A DNA stretch of 64,000 nucleotides, taken from NCBI RefSeq assembly GCF_042100115.1, contig NC_091274.1:1612001-1676000 (forward strand). Direction: 5' to 3'. A program made the position numbers and the translations under genes. Positions 1 to 11,639 of this stretch are shown in pieces. This stretch comes from Alternaria dauci (lineage: Eukaryota; Ascomycota; Dothideomycetes; Pleosporales; Pleosporaceae). Position 1 is the stretch's first letter; each line of letters opens with the position of its first letter. Below the pieces are notes generated by a model, which worked only from the letters and a program-made list of their open reading frames with translations, was not told the origin of the DNA and searched no databases.

Positions 1-283
1 ACTGTTGGAACTGCGATGTTTGTAAAGACCCAACGCAACGTCAACGCAACTTCATCGCACACTGTGACTTTGGTCACGATCAAATCACGAGCTGCCTGGG
101 TAGAGATTTCTGAACGCGTAAAACAGAAATTGGAGTAAATGGATCATTCTATGTACAGGGAAGAAAAATCTAGTAATGTGGTAGAAGTAAAAGGCGGTTG
201 GGGCATTGGGGGGCGAATCACGTGATATGGTTTGCCAGTAGTATCCGTAGACTCCACTGCCATCTCATGACTGCTGCACTCAA

Positions 284-2717
284 CTACAAGCCCGAATCGA
301 TCTGGTTCAAGATAACTTGAGCTGAGTAAGCATCCCAAGTATCGCAGAGCTCGAATGGCTCCTCTCCAAACGCCTGCTTCTGGATGTCCTCCGGCCTCTC
401 CATAATTTGCATGAAAAGCCCACCACTGACGTGCCAGGCTAGGTGGCAATGGAAACTCCACAGGCCCGGATTGTCTTGAGTGAACTGCAGAACTAGGTAT
501 GAGGGCTCCACTGTTCCGGTAAGGTTACGCGCATTTTGCATCTGATGAACGTCGCGACGTAGCGTATTCTCCGGGTTTGTAACAACACCATCCCATTCGC
601 CAAAGCCTTCAGCAAGAATGTGATAGTCATGGCCATGGAGATGCATAGGGTGGCCACCGATAAGACCGTGATTGACAAGATGAATCCTAACGTTCTTCGC
701 ACCGGGAAACTGGTATACGTTCCATTCGGGATTGAAGTCCAACTCATTACGCTTCGCTTTCAGAAGCGTGGGTTCATTGTAGTTCCCATGATATGTGCTG
801 TTGTTAAGGTACCAGATGAAGTTTGTGCCATTGGAGCGGAAGTCGAAGTCTACACGCTCGACATGATCAGGCTCCTCCAAAGGAATCTTGCAGAGCGGAA
901 TGGCGGATGTGATAGGATCATTTTTGCACTGTTCAAGCTGTTCCTTGGTGACGTCAGAGCTGGATTGGGGAATGGCGTTCGTATCGGCATCCTCGTAGTA
1001 AACTGCGGCTAGGGCGTTTGGCGAGATGCCGTCAGTGAGCGTGCAGCGGAATCCTTGCGCGAGCTGAGAGCGCATCCAGAAGGTATCGCTGGGCTTGCCG
1101 ATAGCTTCCACGACAACATCAGTACGCTGACCAACGGCGAGAGTGACGACATTCGTCATGTACGGTTCCACCGGAATGTAGTCGACGGCAATGACCTTCA
1201 GTTGATGTCCATCAATGCTGAATTTCTGGTTGCCCTCTGCACCCATGTTGATAAGACGTAGTAGATGCTTTTTCCCAGACTCGAACTTGAACTTGGAGAC
1301 ACCCGCATTGGGCGTGCAAGGTAGTGTTGTGTTTGCACACGGATAGTTCATTCTCCCATTGATCAAGTTGTTGTTCGAAGGCGGAAACAGACCATTCATA
1401 GTGCCCTCAACAAGAGAGTAGTAGTCGGCATGGAACCAATCCTCAAGCATGATAGGGCCTACGTCGATGTCGTACTCTTCGTATTTTGGTCCATGTATGA
1501 TCATAGGGCCGTGAGCACCACCAGAATATTGAGCACTATAGTGACCTAAGGCACTCAGCTTGGCATGTAGTAAGTCTGATTTGGATGAACTTACTGTGAT
1601 ACCATGATGTGCCATAACGATCGGCCCGGAAAAGCATCTCGTAGTACCCGCCGTTAGGCGAGATAGGACACTGCGTGATAGCAGGAACGCCATCATACCA
1701 GGAAGTTTCAGTTTGGAAGAGACCGTGGGCGTGAAGCGTAGTACCTTCATCGGTCAGATCATTCGTGACCCTCCACAAGATCCAATCGCCCCTAATTTAC
1801 GGTCAGTTAAAGTCTCGTAGCGTAATTTGCTACCCCGTACCAGTTGGCCTCGATAAGAGGTCCAGGAAATTGTCCATTCACAGTCAACCCATTCCTGGTA
1901 ACACCGTCCGGAGCAATCGTCTGGTAAGCCACGTGGAGATCGTAGGTCCTTGTTACGCCAGTGTTCGGCATGGTAGGACAAAGGGGGTCTGCCGTCGGTG
2001 TGTTCACTGCAGTCGCGGTAACGACGGATCCGAAAGTCCTAGTGGAGGGTTTCCCGGAAGGATCGGATCCTGTGGCGTTGGTGTGGTTGTATGAATGACC
2101 AGGCATTGTAGGATAAGGCGGGAATGTGGATGAGGGTCTGGCATATTCCGATGTGTAGGCGCCATCAGAATTACCACTTGGGAGGCCGTTGACCGGAAGA
2201 TGAGGTGTATCAATCAGTCCCCATTGTGAGTTACCACACTGCTCGACATTTGGGAGTGAGGAGTTGAGTTGCCCAGTACCCTTTGGAATCCAACACGGCT
2301 CATCATACGCATCCTTGGCAGGTCCTCCATATTGATAAGGTATCGAAGGTCGAGGAGGAGCATATTCCTCTCCATGTGACGGTTTCCCCGGCCACTGGAA
2401 TGGAAGAGGTACGTCATTATAGGGATTATAGTATGGTCCGCCATGTCCATGAGCATTGGTAGTGGGTCGTGCAGTGGCGTATTCAGTGACCGTCGCTGTA
2501 ACTACCTGGCAGACAGGCGCGACGCGAAGCTCGGAAGGGGTGACTGCGTGGTAAACAGACGACAAAGATGCCGTAGCGGCGACGTAAGGAGCGTAGGCTA
2601 CCATGTTTGTAGCAATGGAAGTAGGGCGTACTGCCTTTAATGAGCGAATACGAACAGAAGAACTGCGAGAAGAATGAACGACTGTGTTGCAAAGCAAGAC
2701 ACATCGTTCGAAGACAT
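284..2717 (-). CDS. Multicopper oxidase, ascomycete laccase type, with long N-terminal extension
   Basis: Secreted blue copper oxidase (laccase, AA1 type) that oxidises phenols with reduction of oxygen to water. Exons on the minus strand run from about 2717/2697 to 1841, 1791 to 1595 and 1545 to 284, with 49-base introns at 1792-1840 and 1546-1594. The four copper motifs are visible: L1 LHAHG, L2 WYHSHYS (formed across the second intron), L3 HPMHLHGHD and L4 [11 protein letters not shown]. The protein ends in DSGL, the conserved ascomycete laccase C-terminal plug. About 240 residues rich in Pro, Thr, Ser and Asn precede the first cupredoxin domain, much more than usual. The ATG at 2697 opens the main frame but gives no signal peptide. 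An ATG at 2717 in another frame encodes a good hydrophobic signal that stops after 26 codons, so the 5' end is either spliced in a way I cannot settle or frameshifted. From 2697 the product is 771 residues. Confidence 0.88.
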
Positions 2718-4605
2718 GGTCACGGTCAGTGTTATATGAGATTCCTTTGACACTATACCAGGTACCAATGTGCTAGGTTTGGCTATGGGCCTTGAGATAC
2801 GAAGAGGCAAGCCGTGTGGCGGTAAAAAGTATGAACTCGAAACCTGAATGTGGCCGATATAACCGAACCGAGGCGAGGCGCAAGAAGTAATGAGCTGTAA
2901 GTCTTCCATTTGCGGATCAGGCAAGCGAAGTGCAAGGATTCTAACAAGGGCTGAACATTACTCTTGGGTCCAACTCGACTTTCCCTTTGCATTGTTCAAG
3001 CGCTGAGACGGGAGAAGGGCATCAGGCAACCCACTCAGCATCAGCGTCATGAACTTTGAGGAAAGATCTGCAGCCGCGTCGTCCGTGACCGCTCATGCGG
3101 TTGCCGTTTACGCGTCTAGAGTTCATCGGAGAATATGCAGGTACGTGCGGACAACTGTCAAGATGTCCAGTCATGTACCGGCGACGCGTCTGACACCTGC
3201 ATACCTGGGTAGCGACAACACCATAGGCTGCCAAAAGGTCTGGGGTATTGAGTCATGTCTAGCTTCCAGTGGCATTTCAGACGACAATTGTCCAATACTT
3301 CGTATAGCGGACCGCTCAGTCTAATCTTTTGTTGTTGCGACGGCTTGCATAGTGCTGCCGTAAGTGCCGTGTGCCTAAGCACCCGCAGTCTAAAACATGC
3401 TAAGCTCGCGTGGAACCGTTCAGCAATCGTGGCTTGGATGATGCGGGCGATAAAGTGTTCTCCTGAGATGGTGGAAATAATGTGAACGAGGCTGTGTTGC
3501 GCAAGCAGACGGTCCTTGGCAAAGTGGTGTTTGAGGCGTCAGGATAAGCACTGGTTGGCGAAGACAGCTCCCCACACCGGCCAAGTCGGCTAAAAAGGGG
3601 CCTGATGCCGATCTCCCACGACCACCTTTGCCTCGACTCCAGGCTGCTTCCTGTATAGGACGTTGCTGCAATACACAAGAAACTGCGCGTTCGAAGCTGA
3701 TGGTGGTTTTTTCTGCATGCGAGGTTGGATACTTGGTACGCGGCTCGTTGCCACGATTGTCGCTACGTTGGTACTGCCCAGGTGCGGAGTCGGGGTCTCG
3801 AAGATGAGTATACGAGAAGAAGAACTTCCAACGCTGACTGTGGCGCGCTACATCCCGCCCAACTGATAAAGGTAGATTTCACATGAGTCATTGCCACTTT
3901 TGTTCTTCGCCAGAAGAACATGTTTTTGTTGTGCTGACACTTTCCAAATGCTGATACCCACAGGGTTTGACTCACCACCTGGACAAACTCGAAAGAGCCG
4001 TAGTGCTGCATGATAGTAGATATGCACTGGAGACCAGTGTTCGACCTCTGGTACAGTTCCTGTTTATCTTATCGCATCATCGTATGTGCGTACAGATCAG
4101 GCTTCGGCTCCCCGCCCGGGCTCAACTGAGCCGCGCGTGCTAATCATAAGCGTCTTTCCTATGTGGAGGTACTCCAAGTCTCTACTCTCAATCAGACCCT
4201 ACAGCCAAAAATATTGATCTTTACTCATCGCGGGCTGCCGATCGAACGCCAACAGTCCGACAATTTGCACTCGCTACAGTGCATGACGAATCGAAGCCAA
4301 CCCGCACTACAACCCATGCGATCTCCTTCATTTATACGCTGTCAGGAGCAGACAAGCTTAGCGGATTCTAAATCATGGCTGTCTGGATGGCAGAAGCAGA
4401 ACGATCGAGACATTGTTCCTCCTACTGTAAACACGTGCATATCTTCCAAGGTGCACTGCAGAGGTAACAGATTCAATGACTGCATCAACAGGTCATGTGG
4501 AAGCAATCTTGAGAAAATTAGATCATGTCCATTGCTACCATTTCGCTCGCTTTGCTGCATTGATGAGGAGCTGCACATGTGCGTCACTAGGACACAATCC
4601 CTTGT
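2718..4605. other. Gene-poor stretch upstream of the laccase
   Basis: Only short overlapping open frames on both strands with no recognisable domain or consistent splice pattern. The first few hundred bases must hold the laccase promoter. I see nothing else that can be supported. Confidence 0.5.
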
Positions 4606-4974
4606 GTGCCTGGCGTTGGTACCGCACACAACTTGTCTTCTTGCACTCGATTCAAATGTCGCTTTGGCACTGATATCTTTGAGGTGGACGAAAACCGCGC
4701 AGTCGGTATCAGCGCAATCGGCTGGGATGACAGGCGTGAGCTCCTCCATCTTGAGGTCGAATTTCCCGACGTATCTATTCGGGAAAATCATACGGCAGAC
4801 TTCGAGAGAAGCGGGAAAGTTACAGCACTTATGAAGAAAGATGGACATGTCGTCGAGAGCCAATATCTAAGGATCGAAGAGGCAATGCCGACAACAGTTG
4901 TGAGCTACACGTTCACATTCGAGTGCCAGAGTGTCTATGATCGCTACATCGTTAATGCATACCTCACAGGTTGA
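4606..4974 (+). other. Gene-like open frame, possible exon or gene relic
   Basis: A 122-codon frame without its own ATG (it opens at a GTG) has protein-like composition from about residue 20 to the stop, with alternating hydrophobic and charged stretches such as GWDDRRELLHLEVEF and SYTFTFECQSVYDRY. No family is recognised. Two other long open frames overlap the same bases (plus 4163-4834 and minus 4342-4863), so coding status is unproven. It could be the last exon of an unmodelled gene or the remains of one. Confidence 0.25.
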
Positions 4975-6427
4975 GATGCGCTTCCGGGAGTGGTTCTGCA
5001 TGGTGAAATAGGTTCTTCCCCGTTGTCGATTTCGCTCGGCCCTCCGAGACCCGAAGGTACGCCAGCAGCAATTTCGTGCACGTACGATTCCGTCAAGTAT
5101 TCCTATTGACTATCGAAACTCCAGAAGTAATCCTGTTTACAGGTCCGATCTTGAAGCGCAGCGATATTGCAAAGGATCCATCACTCCACGTAGAGGATGA
5201 GTACTTAGGTATGCTCTGAACTATGGCTGGTGCGGCGCATCGGGTATGACATCACCATGGATCTTAGCTATCGACGCGCAACAGGGCTCCCTCTTCCCTC
5301 GCATGACAGCTTACAACAAAATCCATCACCCGATACGTACTCTGTTGTACCGCCTCTGGGCGCTTGCTTCCGCTTGTGTCAAAACTTTCCTCTGAGGCTC
5401 CGATCTGCGAAGCGCCAGTGCTGAATCCACAATTCGTGTTTCGTCTCGCCCCACCACGACGTTTCAACATGCTGCGCGCAAAACATACACGAGGGCGCAT
5501 CTGCCCATGAATTCGTCCGCATTATGTTGCAAATGCCCGTTCCAGGTACTACCTTGTCGCTATTTAACCGTCTTGTCATCTCTTAATGTGCATGTTCGAA
5601 CATGTTCGCTCTCAGAGCCGGTGCCAGTATTCCGACCCTGGATTGGAAGACCCGCACCGTATCTTAGACCGCAGATTCTCTGAAATTGCAGACGGTACCA
5701 TCAATAGAATTTGCAGTTCTACACCGTTACGAGACCATCTCGGGAGACGAAGCTGTTGCCAGACCAAATTCACTCGAACAGTCGCTGCAATCCACGTCTT
5801 GCAAGCAGTACCAACACTATTCTAGCAGAGAGGAAGATCCCAAGATAGACGCATCGACATGCGCTTCCTTGCATTGGATGGCATCGCCAACAATTTGCGA
5901 AGGATGGCTCGGAGCCCCTGCAATGCGAAGGAATCCCGCCTTGTCCAAGTTCAAAACAGCACTAAGCCATACTCGGCTCGAACTCCAGGCACAGTACATA
6001 TCCACCAATCAGCGCCCCACATGTCAAACCTGTCAGTTTTTGACTTGACCCATAGGCCTGGTTCTGGTTCCCAAGACTTCTGTTCCCGGCATAGGACTCC
6101 GTCTTTCGTTCATATATCCGCCTGTGGCTGCAGACACATAGCGCCCTGGCGTTAGGTTCGAGATTGGACCGGTGGTAAACGAAACGGCTAACCATGCAGC
6201 GTGCCACATACCCCTCGGCATCACGGCTCAACTCATCTCCTGTGCTGGGAGAGGATATAAGTCTTGAAGCCCGTAAGCCTTTGGAACAGTAACGCAGCTG
6301 CGCTGGACATTCTTTCACTACGAGACTTCGTCATTCATTCTTTTTTTGCTTTTTTTCAGTCACTCATTCGTCAATTTTTGACTAGTCACTCATTCCAAAC
6401 ATCACTACTCGCATCAACATATACATT
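4975..6427. other. Intergenic region ending in the AA9 promoter
   Basis: No recognised gene. Several 60-120 codon frames overlap each other on both strands without domain signals. The last 200 bases are the promoter and pyrimidine-rich leader of the AA9 gene. Confidence 0.5.
6254..6262 (+). promoter_or_regulatory. TATA-like element of the AA9 gene
   Basis: GATATAAGT lies about 170 bases before the AA9 start codon and is followed by long T/C-rich runs at about 6340-6380, the usual layout of a strongly expressed filamentous-fungal promoter. The transcription start is inferred, not seen. Confidence 0.45.
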
Positions 6428-8131
6428 ATGAAGTCCGTAGCTGTCTTCCCTGCCATCTTGGCACTTGCCAATGCCCACGCCACTTTCCAACAACTCTGGA
6501 AGAACGGAAAGGATCTTGAGAGCACCTGTGCCAGATTGCCCTCTTCCAACAGCCCCGTCGAGGATTACACCAGCACCGCTCTCCAATGTCAGTCTCGCGT
6601 AAACTCTGCCGATGAGCAACACTGATACCAGTACAGGCAACGTCAGCCCCGCTCCTGCTGAGGGAAAGTGCGACTTCGAGGCTGGTGACACTGTAACCAT
6701 TGAGATGCACCAGCATAACACCCGTGACTGCACAGAAGAGGGTCTTGGTGGTGCTCACTGGGGCCCAGTTCTCGCATACATGTCTAAGGTTGAGGACGCA
6801 GCCACCGCCGACGGTTCCAGCGAGTTCTTCAAGGTCTACCAGAACACCTGGGCCAAGAACCCAGATGCCGCTCAGGGCGACAACGACTTCTGGGGTACCA
6901 AGGACCTCAACTACAACTGTACGTATAAAGATGCATAACTTCAGCGGCAAGTCTAACATGCTTTGCAGGCGGAAAGCTCGACTTCACCATCCCCAAGAAC
7001 ATTGCTCCTGGTGACTACCTCCTCCGTGCTGAAGCAATCGCCCTTCACGCCGCAGGCCCAGCCGGTGGTGCTCAGCACTACATGACTTGCTACCAACTTA
7101 CTGTCACTGGTAGCGGAACTCTCGTACCCAAGGGTGTCACCTTCCCTGAGGCCTACTCCAAGACTGGCCCCGGTCTTGGTTTCTCAATCCATGCCGACCT
7201 CGACTCATACCCCGCTCCTGGGCCCGAGCTGATCGCTGGCGGCACTGAGGCTACCCCTCAGCTCCTCACTTTCGGTGAAATCGCTGGTGCCCCTGCTGCC
7301 ACTGCTACTGGTGGTGCCGCTGAGACTCCGGCTGCTTCCACTCCGGCTTCGGTCGCTGCCTCTTCCACTGCTGCTCCTGCTACCAGTAGCGCCGCTGTTG
7401 AGGCTATATCTTCTTCCGTCGCACCAGTTGAGGTGTCCTCCGCTGTTGAGAGCTCTGCTGCTGCCACCTCCGTCGCTGTTACGTCTGTAGCTGCCCCTGT
7501 TTCTTCCGAGGTTGCCTCCACCCCTATCCCTGTGGTCTCCAGCGTCGTTGCTCCTTTCCCCGTAGCAAACAGCACATCCTCCATGCTTCCTGGTACTGCC
7601 TCCCCTATTGTCACTTCCAGCATTGTCGCTGCCCCCACAACCATGCTTACCGCCGTCCGCCCTACCCAGACCGTGGAAGCTTCCGGACCCATCAAGGAGT
7701 ACTACCAGTGCGGTGGTCAGGGTTTCAAGGGTACCGCCGTGTGCGCCGAGGGTCTTGAGTGCAAGGACTGGAACCCATGGTACTCTCAGTGCGTCAAGCC
7801 CGAGGCTACACAGCCCGGTCCTTCAAAGGGCCCCATGCCTTCTTCCGTTGCTGCCTCCAAGCCTACCGCTACTGCTGTAGCACCCAAGCCCACCGCCGAA
7901 GCCCCCAAGCCTTCTGCCGCTAAGCCTACTTCTGTCGCTGCCGCTGAGGCCGAGCCTACCTCGGCTGCACCCGTCGCCACTGAGCCCTCAAAGCCTGCTG
8001 CTTCATCTGCACCTGCCGCCGGCGCTGGTGAGAAGACCTACACCCTCGAGACCTTCATTGCTTTCCTTGAGGAGGAGGCTGGTAGCGAGTCTGCTGCCAA
8101 GATCCGTCGTATGATTGAGGCCCTTCAGTAA
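6428..8131 (+). CDS. AA9 lytic polysaccharide monooxygenase with CBM1 and C-terminal extension
   Basis: Secreted copper enzyme (formerly GH61) that cleaves cellulose or hemicellulose oxidatively. Exons are 6428-6587, 6637-6918 and 6969-8131, with introns of 49 and 50 bases; both junctions rebuild a Cys codon. The 534-residue product starts with a 16-residue signal ending ANA, so the mature protein begins with His, the first ligand of the copper histidine brace. The second histidine lies in GGAHWGP, and the axial Tyr in QHYMTCYQLTV. An Ala/Ser/Thr/Val linker of about 130 residues leads to a CBM1 cellulose-binding module (YYQCGGQGFKG to WYSQCV). A second Pro/Ala linker follows, then a short helical tail of about 34 residues beginning GEKTYTLETFIAF. 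The tail is unusual. Family assignment is firm; substrate and regioselectivity cannot be told. Confidence 0.95.
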
Positions 8132-9012
8132 ACGATTCTGCATCCTATGCCATGATTCTTCTGTATATATACTTCTCCTAGAAGGAGAACTTCGATTCTT
8201 GTAGCGATGTTTCTTTGGAATGATACTCCTTGTTTACCTCACAATTGCTGGTTCACTTCGTGACTGTTATTCTCTGAATCGTGATAGCTGCAAGTGGTTC
8301 GTCCAGTGTAAGTAAATCTCCCCAGCCACAATTCCAATGAAATCTGAATCTCTCGTACGGGAGCACAATGAAGCGTTCTGCGACCACGCTAGTATTTTTG
8401 TTAGTATGTGGCCTGTTCACACATGCACCTTGAGAATGAGCTTTCCATCGTATCGGCATTGACATCTTCGCTGCCTACCGTCGCTTCCTTCGCCCATTTG
8501 ATCCAGTCATTATTACCAGAGCTTCGTCAGATCGTGCACAGTAAGAGTTGCCGTAGCTTCAATCATATGTAAGGCCACTGCTAAGGCGTTGATGAATCGT
8601 GAAGACAGTGGCGAGAGGTAAGGGCTGCACAACGATGACAATAAAGAGTAAGATGGATCTGAGAGTTGCTATGGAAACTGTTTGAGAGTGAGTGAAGAAC
8701 TTGGTACTTCTAGAGATCGTATCCCATAGCCACGATTGTCTGTTTCCCTCAGGTGAAGAGCGTCGACACCAAAGATCATCCTTGCGCGTAGGTATAACAG
8801 TGGCGTAACCTAAATGGCTATCAGGAACGAATGAAGCAGTTGCGAATATGTCATTACATTACTAAAAGTGCGAATCCATGCGCAAACTGCTATTACGTTG
8901 CTTGTAAGCGCCCATGTAAAACAAATCTAGGACCACTTTCATAGTCTGCCTCCCAAACACCATGCCATGCAAATCGTTATCATGGCTTCATAACGCCTTA
9001 ATCCTTTGCGAA
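8132..9012. other. Intergenic region between AA9 and peroxidase 3' ends
   Basis: The two genes converge here. A TATATATA stretch with a nearby inverted AGAAGGAG/CTTCTCCT-like segment just after the AA9 stop (about 8160-8200) may belong to its 3' UTR. No further gene is supported. Confidence 0.5.
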
Positions 9013-9957
9013 TTACAGCCTGAACTTCGCGCTCATCATCTTCGTAAACCTGGCATTAAAAATCTGCCTCTTCTTGCTCGCACTGCTGCTAGGTATCAGG
9101 CTCGAGCAGTCTTGGAGCTTACTCGCATCGTTCCCAATCACAGCAAACCGGTTCCACGCGTCGGTGAAAGCGCTGGACCAGATGTCTGCGTCATCTGCAA
9201 AGGCAGACCATATGTCTGCTGTCTGTGAGAACAATTAGTATCATGTCCAAGGTAAGGATAAGTGATGGCCAAGACATACCTGAGACGAGTTGGAGAGAAG
9301 AACATCGCTTTGCAAACTGTATGGCGCTGTGCCGTCCTTGGTCTCCTTATAAAAGGTGTTGTCGTATGTGCCAGGTGTAGAGTCCAGACTTTTGCCAGCT
9401 TGCGATGGGTCATCGTTGAACTGTAGTGCTACACTGTGTGTACCCATGAGTGCAACGACATCATCCGCCGAGAAACCCTTTGCACTGAACGCTCCTAAGA
9501 TGCTTTTCAAGGTACCACGGCTGCTCGGTACACTTCCAACGGGCGCAGCATTGGAGCTGTCCTTGCGGCCGACTAGTGCTTGAACCCTGGGGCCAAGGGG
9601 ACACGCAGAGATTGCTGTTGCGGCGGCGAATTGGATCATGTCGGCTGCAGTGACGTTGTACTTGCTGCTCCAAGTTTTCAGCTTCTTGCAGATAGCAGAG
9701 AGGCCGGCATTTTCGGGTCTCGAGCATTCGTCTGTGAGGATCAGGCTACCGTCACAGCCGTTGTTGATGCAGTCATGGAAAGGTGCACGGATGGCTCCGT
9801 GAGCATCAGCGCCACAGCCAGCAAAGTCTGATTGGAGTTCGGAGGCGACTTTGGACCACACAGATGGGCATGTGGACGATGTGCGAGGCCAGATCTCGAA
9901 GGCCGAAGTCGACGACGCCGCCGCCAGGGCAATGAGAATAATTGCGAGGGAACGCAT
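9013..9957 (-). CDS. Secreted haem peroxidase (plant/fungal peroxidase superfamily, AA2-like)
   Basis: Haem peroxidase, probably extracellular. Exons are 9957-9280 and 9222-9013 with a 57-base phase-0 intron; the product is 295 residues. The first 19 residues (MRSLAIILIALAAASSTSA) form a signal peptide. The distal site reads IRAPFHDCINNGCDGS, with the catalytic Arg and His. The proximal haem ligand is the His in ALMGTHSVAL, and the second exon carries the TADIWSAFADDADIW segment expected near the proximal Asp. The length fits ascomycete class II-like or 'hybrid' peroxidases and is shorter than basidiomycete ligninases. No Mn-binding site or surface Trp could be judged. It sits 0.9 kb from the AA9 gene, suggesting a shared role in attacking plant cell wall, though co-regulation is not shown. 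Confidence 0.9.
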
Positions 9958-11639
9958 GTCGGTGAAGTGGCGAAGTTTGTTGGATGTAGTCCCGCGTTGA
10001 TCAATGGTAAAACTCCAACGATCGTGACGATGAACTGTAATGATATATGCGCAAGGCTGTCTAGCTCAAAAGAAAGAATGACGAAACAGAGACTGACTGT
10101 TGAAACCTGCAAAACCAAAAGCTGGGGAACGTGAGAAACTTGAAAGAAATATATATCTAAAGCTCCAATGCTTGCCACTCAATGGCCTGATGAGAAGTGA
10201 GCTAAATCACGCTTGCAACGACTTCCATGATAGTCACACCGACGGTTCCGTAAAAACTGTCGAAAAGTTGAGTACGCTAAACAGCGATCCTACCCTCCTA
10301 GAGTCCGCGGCTGCTCCTCCGTATGCATCCCTTATTCCCATTACAACCGAATTCAGCGTATACCCACTTCCGCATGCTGACCATCCAGGCCTACGGCATT
10401 GGCGGATCCTGGTTGAGCGAACTATTGACGGTCTGGCGCTTGATGCGACTTGTCGCTAACATTGAGCTAGAGAAAGTCTCAAACTCTGACAGGTGCTGCA
10501 AGGCTTATGTTCAGCGGTCGCGCTGACAAGTGGCTTGACCTTGAGCGGTTGTAGAACGCTGATCACGATTGTTTCCTGAGTTGCTGTCGGAGGACAAAAT
10601 GTCCGACGTGAGATCGACAGCATCGACACATGGATGACCCACAATTCGATTCCAGAAGCAGCACAGCAGTCGCAGAGTCTGCCCGGACCTCAGCGTGGAG
10701 AGCCGAGTTGATTTTGTCGTGTCGTGTCGTGCGAGTGTGGTGAGACTGTGCGTGGGCGAGATCAAGAATGAGGGTTGTCGCTGCCCAGGCGAGGAATTCC
10801 ATGAAAGTTTCAAGGGCGCCCAAGATGTCAGGGTCCGCTGTTCATGCTTCCTTAATTAGACTGACGTTTCAAACAGCAAATACATGGCCCGGTGCAGACC
10901 CAGACCCTTTATGCAAAGCAATATGATCAGAACCAGGAAAATGAGTAGCTGCTTCCCCAGAGCTTGGTGCTGTGCCACCTACGCCAGCGCCAGCCAGATG
11001 CAGGCTAGATGCGATGCCGGCAACGCCTTGGTGTTCCGGTCAGCGTTACCCCACTACCCACTCTCCGATGCAATGCAGGCAGGCAATCGTTGAATTTAGC
11101 ATGCATGTGCGACTGGACGGATCAGGATCATGGAAGCGATGCAGATCCGTGTTGAATCAAGCTTTCGTGTCGTCGCAGTGGCGTTGTGGAGCTCATCCAT
11201 GTCTGTAGCACTTCTCATTGGCCCGTAGAAGCTCACCGGTCCTCAACTTGTTGAACGAGCGGAGAAGAAGTAGAATGTAATGCTCGAAAGGAAATTGGCA
11301 TTTCACGCCTGCGGCGTTTTCAAAATGCATTGAACAGTCACGCTGCGTGTGTCGAACGCCAAGTCGCTCTATACTTCTTATTTTGGTGTTCATTGATCGG
11401 GATCGTCGGGATGCACGTATAGTCATCAAGGGATGACTGACACCATTCCACTACCTGCCAGGCTTATATGGCGGTCCTAAAAGACGATCGAAGACCCACT
11501 CACATGTTCAACTCTCGACCCTCGATCTTATGCCACGCCTCTTGTGCGACGCATCCGCATCATGTAGACCAGGTTAGTGCCCAGTCCAGGTATATTCCCA
11601 CTACACACTGTCCTCCCCGTGAGCCATCCCCTACCGCTT
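9958..11639. other. Gene-poor region
   Basis: Holds the peroxidase promoter at its left side. The remaining 1.5 kb has only overlapping short frames with no domain signal. No RNA gene or repeat was recognised. Confidence 0.5.

Noticed and set aside
4163..4863. Long overlapping frames on both strands (223 and 173 codons)
   Set aside because: Composition is not protein-like and the two cannot both be coding; only the 4606-4974 frame was kept, at low confidence.
7258..7695. 145-codon minus-strand frame inside the AA9 gene
   Set aside because: Shadow of the Ala/Ser/Val-rich linker coding strand.
8589..8662. Possible C/D-box snoRNA (TGATGA near 8589 and CTGA near 8658)
   Set aside because: No terminal stem, and the internal boxes are poor; such short motifs occur often by chance.
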